Source of the DNA: Gammaproteobacteria bacterium
Lineage (GTDB): Bacteria; Pseudomonadota; Gammaproteobacteria; Burkholderiales; Gallionellaceae
Direction of reading: 5' to 3'
DNA: 64,000 nt
Assembly: GCA_018820925.1 (NCBI GenBank)
Contig: JAHJNJ010000024.1
Location: 49,188 to 113,187, forward strand
The notes below the pieces were generated by a model. That model had not been told where the DNA came from. It worked only from the letters and a program-made list of their open reading frames with translations, and did no database searches. Positions 56,200 through 64,000 of the stretch are shown here, one piece after another (position 1 is the first letter of the stretch; each line of letters begins with the position of its first letter). The translations under genes and the position numbers were made by a program.

Positions 56200-57998
56200 T
56201 TCGTCGACTATTCGTTTTTTTGCTTTTGCTATGCCTTGCGCCTTTGGCACAGGCTGACTTTCTCTCATTTGGCAGCAAGAAACCGGCTTTCCTGCCTGCC
56301 GACCAGGCTTTTGCACTGACCGTACATGCAGTTGACCAGCATACCTTGATCGCCAGTTTCAAAGTCACGCCGGGCTACTATTTGTATCGCGACAAAATCA
56401 CTTTCAGCGTTGCCAACAGCAAGACCAGGGTTACCCGCATTTCGCTGCCCAAGGGCGAAACCAAGAACGACCCGAATTTCGGCGAGATCGAGGTGTATCA
56501 CCAATCCTTTCAGGCCGAAGTCGTACTGGGAAAAGTGAATGCGGCCAAGCCGCTGGTTCTGAACGCGAGTTATCAGGGATGCAGCGACAAGGGTTTGTGC
56601 TACCCGCCCATCGAAAAAACCTTCAACATTGACCTGGTGCAGACAATCAGCGCTGCGCCGCCCGCTACTGCAACGCCAGCCGTTAATGCTCAAAGTTCGC
56701 CCGACAATGACAACACGCAGATTGCGAAGCTTTTCCAGAACGGCAATTTCTGGCTCATCATTTCCTTTTTCTTCGGCGCGGGTTTGTTGCTTTCCCTGAC
56801 GCCTTGCGTGTTTCCGATGATCCCCATCCTGTCCGGCATCATCGTCGGGCGCGGCCACAAGATCACCCACATGCATGCTTTTGTGTTGTCGCTGGCCTAC
56901 GTGCTGGGCATGGCGATCACGTATGCCATCGCCGGGGTGGCGGCCGGGTATTCCGGAAACCTGATTTCCAATGCGCTGCAAACACCCTGGGTGCTGGGCA
57001 GTTTTGCCGCATTGTTCGTGGTGCTGGCGCTGGCCATGTTCGGCCTGTATGAATTGCAATTGCCCACCGCATTGCAGAGCAAGTTGTCGGACACCAGCAA
57101 TAAACTGCACGGCGGCCATCTGTCCGGCGTTTTCGCCATGGGCGCGTTGTCCGCCATCATCATGGGGCCGTGCGTCGCCGCTCCGCTGGCTGGTGCCTTG
57201 CTATATATAAGCCAGACGCACGATGCAGTGCTGGGCGGTGTCGCACTGTTCGTGCTGGCGCTGGGCATGGGCGTTCCGCTGCTCATCATCGGCACCTCGG
57301 CCGGCGCAATACTGCCCAAGGCCGGCGCCTGGATGGAAGCCGTCAAACGCTTCTTCGGCGTGCTGATGCTGGCGATGGCGATCTGGATCGTTTCCCCGGT
57401 CCTTCCCATAAGCGTACACATGCTGCTGTGGGCGGCATTGCTGGTCTTCACCGCAATCTATCTGCGCGCGCTCGACCCCTTGCCGCACAACGCGCATGGT
57501 TTGAACAAGCTGGGCAAGAGCGTCGGCATCCTTGCCCTGCTGCTGGGTGTGGCCTACCTCATCGGTGCACTTTCCGGCGCGCGTGACATCCTGCGACCGC
57601 TCGGCAGTGTCGTACCAGCTTCCGTCGAAGCGCCCGCAACCTTGCGTTTCGAGCGCATCAAGAGCGGGGCGGAACTGGATGCCCGGATTGCCCAGGCCAA
57701 AGGCAAACCCGTGATGCTGGATTTTTACGCTGATTGGTGCACCTCGTGCAAGGAGATGGAGCGTTTCACCTTCAGCGACGCAGCCGTGCAGGCGCGATTG
57801 AAGAATACAATACTGCTGCAAGCCGATGTCACCGCCAACAATGCGGATGACAAGGCACTGTTGCAGCGCTTTCAACTCTTCGGTCCGCCCGCAACCCTGT
57901 TCTTCGATCACCAGGGCAAAGAGCAAGCCGACTTTCGCGTGATCGGATACCAGGATGCGCCCCAGTTCCTCCAATCGCTCAAAAGCGCGGGCCTGTAA
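56196..57998 (+). CDS. dsbD: Thiol:disulfide interchange protein DsbD
   Basis: A 600-residue inner-membrane reductase that carries electrons from cytoplasmic thioredoxin to the periplasm. It has a signal peptide (about 1-20), an N-terminal alpha domain with Cys pair in YQGCSDKGLCYPP, a central beta domain of eight helices with TPCVFPMIPILSG and GPCVAAPLAGALLY, and a C-terminal thioredoxin-like gamma domain with DFYADWCTSCKEME. All six redox Cys are present. Confidence 0.96.
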   Translation: MIRRLFVFLLLLCLAPLAQADFLSFGSKKPAFLPADQAFALTVHAVDQHTLIASFKVTPGYYLYRDKITFSVANSKTRVTRISLPKGETKNDPNFGEIEVYHQSFQAEVVLGKVNAAKPLVLNASYQGCSDKGLCYPPIEKTFNIDLVQTISAAPPATATPAVNAQSSPDNDNTQIAKLFQNGNFWLIISFFFGAGLLLSLTPCVFPMIPILSGIIVGRGHKITHMHAFVLSLAYVLGMAITYAIAGVAAGYSGNLISNALQTPWVLGSFAALFVVLALAMFGLYELQLPTALQSKLSDTSNKLHGGHLSGVFAMGALSAIIMGPCVAAPLAGALLYISQTHDAVLGGVALFVLALGMGVPLLIIGTSAGAILPKAGAWMEAVKRFFGVLMLAMAIWIVSPVLPISVHMLLWAALLVFTAIYLRALDPLPHNAHGLNKLGKSVGILALLLGVAYLIGALSGARDILRPLGSVVPASVEAPATLRFERIKSGAELDARIAQAKGKPVMLDFYADWCTSCKEMERFTFSDAAVQARLKNTILLQADVTANNADDKALLQRFQLFGPPATLFFDHQGKEQADFRVIGYQDAPQFLQSLKSAGL

Positions 57999-58313
57999 GT
58001 AGCAAGTCTCCGGAAGATAGCGACGTCAGATCTGAAGGCTGCATAAGTTCAGCACTTACCTGTCCTTTGGCAGCCATGCAAAGTATTGGCCCGTCGGGTG
58101 TATGAAAAACTGCCCGCGCCTTAAAAAACTCAAGTTCCAGTGCTGACTTACCTTCAGTTTTGTCGAAACAAAAATTCGCCAGACATCCAAAATCCTGCGC
58201 GACCATCGCGTGAACTTCAAAAATGCACAGACCAGCCCCGCTAACCGGCTGTTTTTCTTAATTTCGTCGAAAAGGTAGACAATCTCACCCTTTTTCGGCA
58301 AACTCCGCCCCCC
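57999..58313. other. Unexplained region before aroQ
   Basis: About 315 bases separate dsbD and aroQ. The minus strand has two overlapping open frames (57979-58206 and 58056-58337) with no family I recognise, and no ribosome binding site is clear. The sequence near 58250-58290 (AGGTAGACAATCTCACCC) probably holds the aroQ promoter. No tRNA or known RNA is seen. Confidence 0.45.
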
Positions 58314-58745
58314 ATGAAGAACATCCTCGTACTGCACGGCCCCAACCTGAACCTGCTCGGTACGCGCGAGCCGGAAGTGTATGGTCGCGTCACGTTGGAC
58401 GAAATTAACGCCAAGTTGGCAACATTAGCGGAATCTAATGGCGCAAAGCTTGCTTACCTGCAAAGCAACGCAGAAGCAGCGCTGGTTGAGCGCGTGCAGC
58501 AGGCGCGCACCGACGGCACGGACTTCATCATCATCAATCCGGCCGCGTTCACCCACACCAGCGTTGCGTTGCGCGATGCACTGGCTGCTGTTGCCATCCC
58601 TTTTGTCGAAGTACATCTTTCCAACGTGCACGCCCGCGAAGCCTTCCGCAAGGAATCCTATTTTTCCGATATCGCCGTTGGCGTCATCAGCGGCCTGGGC
58701 GCGACGGGTTATGAACTCGCATTGCAATTTGCACTACAACAATAA
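58314..58745 (+). CDS. aroQ: 3-dehydroquinate dehydratase type II
   Basis: A 143-residue flavodoxin-like dehydratase of the shikimate pathway. Active-site blocks are [17 protein letters not shown] (with catalytic Arg and Tyr), [17 protein letters not shown], and [14 protein letters not shown] with its catalytic His. It is a dodecameric enzyme in other species. It lies 17 bases before accB; the aroQ-accB-accC-prmA order is typical of proteobacteria. Confidence 0.97.
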   Translation: MKNILVLHGPNLNLLGTREPEVYGRVTLDEINAKLATLAESNGAKLAYLQSNAEAALVERVQQARTDGTDFIIINPAAFTHTSVALRDALAAVAIPFVEVHLSNVHAREAFRKESYFSDIAVGVISGLGATGYELALQFALQQ

Positions 58746-58762
58746 TCTGTAAGGAGCTGAAA

Positions 58763-59215
58763 ATGGATCTACGCAAACTGAAAACACTGATCGAGCTGGT
58801 TGAAAACTCGGGCATCGCCGAACTGGAATTGACCGAAGGTGAAGAGCATGTGCGTATTTCCCGCTCCAGTTCTGTCGCCGCGCCCATGCAGCAATATTAT
58901 GCTGCCGCTCCGCAGGCCGCACCGGCACCCGCCGCCGCACCAGTTGCCGCAGCTGCCCCCGCCGCACCCGCCGTGCCGGAAGGCCACGTCGTCAAATCAC
59001 CCATGGTCGGTAGCTTCTACCGCTCGCCTTCTCCCGGCGCCAAGTCCTTTGTTGACATCGGCCAGAACGTAAACGAAGGCGACACCCTGTGCATTATCGA
59101 GGCGATGAAACTGCTGAACGAGATCGAGGCCGACAAAACAGGTGTGATCAAGGCCATCCTCGTCGAGAATGGACAAGCCGTTGAATTCGGCCAACCCCTG
59201 TTCATCATCGGTTGA
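58763..59215 (+). CDS. accB: Biotin carboxyl carrier protein of acetyl-CoA carboxylase
   Basis: A 150-residue protein with an N-terminal docking segment, an Ala/Pro-rich linker (about 44-72) and the biotinyl domain. Biotin would be joined to Lys116 in EAMKLLNE. The [15 protein letters not shown] thumb region of bacterial AccB is present. An AAGGAGC site precedes the start. It carries CO2 from AccC to the carboxyltransferase. Confidence 0.97.
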   Translation: MDLRKLKTLIELVENSGIAELELTEGEEHVRISRSSSVAAPMQQYYAAAPQAAPAPAAAPVAAAAPAAPAVPEGHVVKSPMVGSFYRSPSPGAKSFVDIGQNVNEGDTLCIIEAMKLLNEIEADKTGVIKAILVENGQAVEFGQPLFIIG

Positions 59216-59275
59216 ACCATCATGGCCGTATTCGAACGCAAACCCAGAAAGCCCGCTCCGCCGGACAAGCCCGTC

Positions 59276-60628
59276 ATGTTTGAGAAAATCCTGATTGCCA
59301 ACCGGGGCGAGATCGCGCTGCGTATCCAGCGTGCCTGCCGCGAAATGGGCATCAAGACCGTTGCCGTGCATTCAGAAGCGGATGCTGAAGCCAAATATGT
59401 GAAGCTGGCGGACGAGTCCGTATGCATCGGACCAGCGCCGTCCAGCCTGAGTTACCTGCATGTCCCCGCCATCATCAGTGCGGCGGAAGTGACCGACGCG
59501 CAGGCCATCCATCCCGGCTACGGCTTCCTTTCCGAGAATGCCGATTTCTCCGAGCGCTGCGAAAAATCCGGTTTCGTCTTCATCGGCCCGCGTGCCGAAA
59601 CCATCCGCCTGATGGGCGACAAGGTTTCCGCCAAGAGTGCCATGAAGAAGGCGGGCGTACCCTGCGTTCCCGGCGTGGAAGGAGCGTTGCCGGACGATCC
59701 GGTCGAGATCATCAAGATCGCCAAACACATCGGCTACCCGGTCATCATCAAGGCCTCCGGCGGCGGCGGTGGACGCGGCATGCGCGTGGTGCATACCGAA
59801 GCGGCGCTGCTCAATGCGGTGACCATGACCAAGACCGAAGCGCAGGCAGCCTTCAACAATCCCATGGTGTACATGGAGAAGTTCCTGGAAAACCCGCGCC
59901 ATATCGAGATCCAGGTGCTGGCCGACCAGCATGGCAATGCCGTGTTCCTGGGCGAGCGCGACTGTTCCATGCAGCGCCGCCACCAGAAGATCATCGAGGA
60001 AGCACCGGCACCGCACCTGAACACCAAGCTGCGCGACAAGATCGGCGAACGTTGCGCCGAGGCATGCCGCAAGATCGGTTACCGCGGCGCGGGCACCTTC
60101 GAGTTCCTGTACGAGAACGACGAGTTCTATTTCATCGAAATGAACACGCGCGTGCAGGTCGAACACCCGGTCACCGAAATGATCACCGGAGTCGACATCG
60201 TGCAGATGCAGATCCGCATCGCCGCAGGCGAAAAGATGGCGTTGCGCCAGAAGGATATCGAACTGCGCGGCCATGCCGTCGAATGCCGCATCAATGCCGA
60301 GCATCCCTACACCTTCGTGCCGTCGCCCGGCCGCATCACCAACTGGCACGTGCCCGGCGGCCCCGGCATCCGCGTCGACTCGCACGTCTATAACAACTAC
60401 TTCATCCCGCCGCATTACGACTCGATGATCGGCAAGATCATCGCTTACGGCGACACGCGCGATCAGGCCATCGCCCGCATGCGCACGGCCTTGTCCGAGA
60501 TGGTGGTGGAAGGCATCAACACCAACATCCCGCTGCACCAGGAACTGATGAATGACGCGGCATTCCTGAGCGGCGGCACCAGCATCCATTATCTGGAACA
60601 CAAGCTGGCAGAAAAAAAGGGTAAGTAG
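59276..60628 (+). CDS. accC: Biotin carboxylase of acetyl-CoA carboxylase
   Basis: A 450-residue ATP-grasp enzyme that carboxylates the biotin on AccB. Blocks include [16 protein letters not shown] at the start, the Gly-rich loop [33 protein letters not shown] and [16 protein letters not shown] chose ATG 59276 because it gives the family start and nearly the same length as E. coli AccC; an in-frame ATG at 59222 would add 18 residues. Neither has a strong ribosome binding site. Confidence 0.96.
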   Translation: MFEKILIANRGEIALRIQRACREMGIKTVAVHSEADAEAKYVKLADESVCIGPAPSSLSYLHVPAIISAAEVTDAQAIHPGYGFLSENADFSERCEKSGFVFIGPRAETIRLMGDKVSAKSAMKKAGVPCVPGVEGALPDDPVEIIKIAKHIGYPVIIKASGGGGGRGMRVVHTEAALLNAVTMTKTEAQAAFNNPMVYMEKFLENPRHIEIQVLADQHGNAVFLGERDCSMQRRHQKIIEEAPAPHLNTKLRDKIGERCAEACRKIGYRGAGTFEFLYENDEFYFIEMNTRVQVEHPVTEMITGVDIVQMQIRIAAGEKMALRQKDIELRGHAVECRINAEHPYTFVPSPGRITNWHVPGGPGIRVDSHVYNNYFIPPHYDSMIGKIIAYGDTRDQAIARMRTALSEMVVEGINTNIPLHQELMNDAAFLSGGTSIHYLEHKLAEKKGK

Positions 60629-60631
60629 GCG

Positions 60632-61621
60632 GTGTCCTGGCTCACGCTATCCGTACGCGCTGAGGCCGGTTACGCTGAAGCATTGAGTGAGGCGCTGCTG
60701 GCTCGCGGCGCCCTGTCCGTCGACATGCTGGATGCCGATGCCGACACACCCGACGAGCAGGCAATCTTCGGCGAACCCGGCGAACTGCCGCCCAAACACA
60801 TTACGGCGGGATCCTCTGGAGCGCGAGAGGCGGCAGAGCGCTTGCTCCCGCAAACGGCTGGCTACGCCAGTAACGTGTCGCAACCGCACATCTACGTCTG
60901 GCAACACAATCTGGTTAACGCCCTGTTCGAGAACGATGCCGATGTTGCGGGTATCCTGCAGGCCTGCTACGCCGAACTCGGCATAAACCCCCTCCCCGAA
61001 TACAGCATTGACACACTGGAAGAGAACGACTGGGTACGTCTCACCCAGGCGCAGTTCGACCCCATTCGCATCTCGCAACGGCTGTGGATCGTCCCAACCT
61101 GGCATACCCCGACCGACCCTGCGGCGATTAATATCGCACTTGATCCCGGCCTCGCCTTCGGTACTGGCAGCCATCCCACCACGCGCCTGTGTCTGCGCTG
61201 GCTGGACGAAAACATCAAAGGTGGCGAAACGGTGCTCGATTACGGATGCGGTTCCGGCATTCTCGCCATCGCGGCAATGAAGCTGGGCGCAGCCAGCGCC
61301 GTTGGCGTGGATGTGGACGCGCAAGCCGTGGTTGCCAGCCGCGACAACGCACTTGCCAACCAGGTGCGGGCTGACTTCTATCTTCCGGATGGCGCCGTCC
61401 TCTCCCAATATGACGTGGTTGTCGCAAATATTCTTACGAATCCTCTGTGCGCACTGGCACCGCTGCTGGCGGCTGCCACGAAATCGGGAGGTCGTATCGT
61501 GCTTTCCGGCATCCTCGCCGAACAGGCGGAGGAAGTCATGCGTATTTACACGCAATGGTTTGACCTCGCGCCCGCCGTGTTGGAAGATGGCTGGTGTTGT
61601 GTTTCTGGCACAAAGAGATGA
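60632..61621 (+). CDS. prmA: Ribosomal protein L11 methyltransferase with an extra loop
   Basis: A 329-residue SAM-dependent enzyme that trimethylates ribosomal protein L11. The SAM motif is VLDYGCGSGILAIAAMKLGA and the catalytic region ALDPGLAFGTGSHPTTRLCL and VVANILTNPL. It begins with GTG, 3 bases after the accC stop. It is about 30 residues longer than usual: between GEPGELPP and VWQHNLVNALF stands an extra segment (about residues 55-88, KHITAGSSGAREAAERLL onward) not seen in other PrmA that I recall. The active site is intact. Confidence 0.95.
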   Translation: MSWLTLSVRAEAGYAEALSEALLARGALSVDMLDADADTPDEQAIFGEPGELPPKHITAGSSGAREAAERLLPQTAGYASNVSQPHIYVWQHNLVNALFENDADVAGILQACYAELGINPLPEYSIDTLEENDWVRLTQAQFDPIRISQRLWIVPTWHTPTDPAAINIALDPGLAFGTGSHPTTRLCLRWLDENIKGGETVLDYGCGSGILAIAAMKLGAASAVGVDVDAQAVVASRDNALANQVRADFYLPDGAVLSQYDVVVANILTNPLCALAPLLAAATKSGGRIVLSGILAEQAEEVMRIYTQWFDLAPAVLEDGWCCVSGTKR

Positions 61622-62406
61622 CTGAAGTTACAAAATGCCCCAAATGTCATACCCGCTTCAAAGTGACCGATTCGCAGCTGAATGCGCATGACGGTCTGGT
61701 GCGTTGCGGGCGTTGTCATCACGTTTTCGATGCGCGTAAATACCTGCATGACGACGAGCCCAGTCCCCAACTCAGCCTGCCGATAGAACCTGTTCCTCAA
61801 ACCAGGGAATTCGATCTCACGCCCATACCCAACATCCCCGAGTTGGAAACGGAGCGCACTACCCTGGCGCAACAAGTTCGATTTGTCGAAGAATTGACCG
61901 ATGAGGTGCCGGATAAACCGGTCCGCAAACCAAGCTGGTTTGGCATTCTGCTTGCACTGTTGTTGGCGCTTGGACTCCTTGGCCAGTCCGCTTATTACTT
62001 CCGTGTCGAACTCGGCGCGCGTCTGCCGGGAATAAAACCCTTGCTGGCGGGATATTGCGCAAAACTTGATTGCACGGTCGCCTTGCCGCAAAAAGCGGAA
62101 CTGATCGCCATCGACTCGTCCGAGCTTGAATCGGATCCCAATCAAAGCAATGTGGTTACGCTGCATGTCCTGGTTCACAATCGCGCACCCTACGCCCAGG
62201 CGCATCCCAGCCTGGAACTGACCCTCACCAACATGCAGGATCAGGCAATCGCCCGCCGCGTTTTCAGTCCGGCCGATTATCTGAAGACGGGCGATGACGG
62301 AAAACTGGGCGTTCCCGCCAACCGCGATCTGGATATCAAACTGAGAATGGATACGACCGATCTCAAACCGTCTGGATACCGGTTGTTCCTGTTTTATCCG
62401 AAGTAA
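61618..62406 (+). CDS. DUF3426 zinc-ribbon membrane protein
   Basis: A 262-residue protein with an N-terminal MJ0042-type zinc ribbon (CPKCHTRFKVTDSQL then VRCGRCHHVFDAR), an acidic linker, one membrane helix (FGILLALLLALGLLGQSAYY) and a C-terminal DUF3426 domain with NRAPYAQAHPSLELTLTN and DLKPSGYRLFLFYP. The family follows prmA in many betaproteobacteria; function is unknown. Its ATG overlaps the prmA stop by 4 bases. Confidence 0.92.
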   Translation: MTEVTKCPKCHTRFKVTDSQLNAHDGLVRCGRCHHVFDARKYLHDDEPSPQLSLPIEPVPQTREFDLTPIPNIPELETERTTLAQQVRFVEELTDEVPDKPVRKPSWFGILLALLLALGLLGQSAYYFRVELGARLPGIKPLLAGYCAKLDCTVALPQKAELIAIDSSELESDPNQSNVVTLHVLVHNRAPYAQAHPSLELTLTNMQDQAIARRVFSPADYLKTGDDGKLGVPANRDLDIKLRMDTTDLKPSGYRLFLFYPK

Positions 62407-62607
62407 TTCCCGTTACATCCCAAAAGATATTGGCCGTATTGCGCAATAACCTTGCTGCAAGGGCAGTTTGCTTGCAGGAATGAACGCCCTGCCTTAAGGT
62501 CAGCAAGTTCTAGCCGGGCATGTTTTCATGCAGCTCGAAAGTGCGTTTGTTGCCCGGCGATGCATTACCTGAGCCGCGCGCAACCCTGCAGGCGTCATGG
62601 CAGAAAA

Positions 62608-62636
62608 GGAAAAGGCGGCTTGCCGCCACCTTTTCC
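62608..62636. terminator. Hairpin between convergent genes, likely two-way terminator
   Basis: GGAAAAGGCGGCTTGCCGCC followed by ACCTTTTCC forms a strong stem with an A-rich start and T-rich end, so it can act on both strands. It serves the DUF3426 gene and the convergent NHL-repeat gene. Confidence 0.8.
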
Positions 62637-62654
62637 TGTACACCGTTCTCGCCG

Positions 62655-64000
62655 CTATGGGAGGTTGTAGATCATGCAACGGACGTTCCGGCCGTCCGTC
62701 ACAAGGAGCTGCGTCCCGACGAGAATCACGCCAGTCGGCCCATCCATCCCGGTCTCCGTCGTGGCAGGGGCGGACGAGACGAAGTCCGGCTGCCCCAGTA
62801 CCGCATCCGCCGCCTGGCCGGACTGGGTGGGCCAACTGTTCCAAACAAGGACTCGGTTATTATTGCTGTCCGTGACAAACAAGCGGATACCGTCGGAATA
62901 GACACCGTTGTATGGCTCGTTGAGGGTCGCCGCCGTGGGCGCGCCCAGTCCGCGGTTGAGTTGAGCGCTCGTCGAATCCGCCTGGCCAAGGACAAGGTCA
63001 GCCGCCTGCCCGTTCGTAGTGGGGAAGGTGTTCCAGACCAGGACGCGATTGTTGTCTTTATCGAGCACAACCAGCCGCGTGCCGTCGGTCCAGATGCCGG
63101 ACGGGTAACGCATCGAACTCGCACTCAGACCGCCGGCGTTCGCGGCAATACCCGACACCGTGGTCTGGCCAAGGACCAAGTCCGGATCGGTATTGCTGGC
63201 GGGAATGCTATTCCAGACAAGCACGCGGTTATGACCAGCGTCGGCCACCGCCAGCTTGCCGCCGCCGACCCCCACACTCTCGACATTCAGCATCCCGCCA
63301 TATCCGCCGGCACCTGTGGCGGTGAGACTGAAGGCGGGCGTCGCCCCGGTCGCGCTGGGGCTCGGGTTGTAAACGTCGATGCGGTTGCTGTAGTACATGG
63401 ATGCATACAGCTTGCCGTCGTAAGCGACCATGCTTCCCGGTCCCCCAAGGGAACCGGGGGTCGTAAAATTCGCTGCGCCCAGCACAAAATCGGCAGCGGC
63501 TTCGTTGCTCGAGGGAATGGTGTTGTAGCCGAGCACGCGATTGCTATCGAAATCCGGCACGTAAAGAATACCGTTGTCCACGGCGACATTTCCGAAGAGC
63601 GCACTGCTGCCGAAACCGGTCTGAGTGAGCCCTGGGGTTTTGCTGGTGAAATCGGGCTGACCAATCACGATCGCAGCCGCCTGCCCATCGGAGACGCTCG
63701 GTGCTCCGAAGCTCGCAGACACCTGGCAGTCCGCCGTGACGGCGCCGGTGGTGTAGGTGGAGCCGCTCAGCAAGCCGCCGCATCCGGTGACGCCGGCGAT
63801 GAAGTTACCGGCATCGGGCGTCACCGTGAATGTAGTGGTCGCGCCGTCATCCACCGTCCTGCTCGCCGGAGTGATGGAGCCGCCGGTCCCGGCCGTCGCG
63901 GTCACCTGGTGAGTCACCGCCATACTGTCAAAGCTCGCCGTCACCTGACAATCCGCCGTGACGATGCCGGTGGTGTAGGTAAACCCGCTCAACGAGCCGC
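62655..64000 (-). CDS. NHL-repeat surface protein with Cys-containing beta repeats, C-terminal part
   Basis: At least 448 residues are visible; the N-terminus is beyond the right edge. It starts with repeats of about 75 residues of the bacterial InlB-like/Flg_new type (TATAGTGGSITPASRTVDDG, FTVTPDAGNFIAGVTGCGG, YTTGAVTADCQVSASF), each with two Cys. Then come NHL-like propeller units, repeating NNRVLVWNSWP/NTFP and ADLVLGQADF. Such proteins are normally exported and surface-bound. No membrane anchor or PEP-CTERM is present at this C-terminus. The ligand is unknown. Confidence 0.85.
   Translation of the reverse strand, partial: GSLSGFTYTTGIVTADCQVTASFDSMAVTHQVTATAGTGGSITPASRTVDDGATTTFTVTPDAGNFIAGVTGCGGLLSGSTYTTGAVTADCQVSASFGAPSVSDGQAAAIVIGQPDFTSKTPGLTQTGFGSSALFGNVAVDNGILYVPDFDSNRVLGYNTIPSSNEAAADFVLGAANFTTPGSLGGPGSMVAYDGKLYASMYYSNRIDVYNPSPSATGATPAFSLTATGAGGYGGMLNVESVGVGGGKLAVADAGHNRVLVWNSIPASNTDPDLVLGQTTVSGIAANAGGLSASSMRYPSGIWTDGTRLVVLDKDNNRVLVWNTFPTTNGQAADLVLGQADSTSAQLNRGLGAPTAATLNEPYNGVYSDGIRLFVTDSNNNRVLVWNSWPTQSGQAADAVLGQPDFVSSAPATTETGMDGPTGVILVGTQLLVTDGRNVRCMIYNLP

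Overview
This 64 kb window comes from the chromosome of a nitrogen-fixing, autotrophic betaproteobacterium. It carries nifHDK with an Rnf complex and nifLA, a bacterial phosphoribulokinase of the Calvin cycle, BPSS1780-type membrane proteins, PEP-CTERM sorting, and many short dispersed palindromes. Together these resemble Nitrosomonadales/Gallionellaceae (Sideroxydans-like iron oxidisers). The taxonomic placement is inferred from gene content, not from a search.

Positions 1-12800 are a nitrogen fixation region. On the minus strand nifH-nifD-nifK-nifT-ferredoxin-nafY is followed by a small nif-type protein, a GNAT acetyltransferase, a 4Fe-4S leucine-rich-variant protein and a gene cut by the window edge. 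nifH has a textbook sigma-54 promoter and a NifA upstream activator site. draT, for ADP-ribosylation of NifH, is divergent. After small membrane and antitoxin-like genes comes a SIR2-like/hemerythrin pair behind a sigma-54-like promoter.

Positions 13000-23600 hold nhaB, then rnfABCDGEH on the minus strand, then divergent nifL-nifA. rnfA and nifL share an intergenic region with a perfect NifA site and two sigma-54-like promoters. This ties electron supply to nitrogenase to the same activator.

Positions 23900-39200 are mixed: a PEP-CTERM protein, envelope proteins, a DUF6502-type protein behind strong palindromic operator-like sites, a CBS protein, an ankyrin membrane protein, an rRNA methyltransferase, a HemJ-like protein, an ABC-2 exporter with an embedded thioesterase, a hydrolase/ferredoxin/VanZ run, a second hemerythrin, a degenerate pseudouridine synthase and a lipoprotein.

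Positions 39200-64000 are mostly housekeeping: polA, a LOG protein, thrB, thrH, membrane proteins, uvrD, a MazG-like protein, prkB, leuS-lptE-holA-cutA-dsbD, aroQ-accB-accC-prmA-DUF3426, and an NHL-repeat surface protein cut by the right edge.

The most striking overall pattern is the number of dispersed palindromic repeats of at least six families. They fill most gaps in the nif and rnf operons. They are also found inside coding frames of polA, a MEKHLA-domain gene and an alpha/beta hydrolase without breaking them. No tRNA, rRNA, CRISPR array or complete insertion sequence was recognised.
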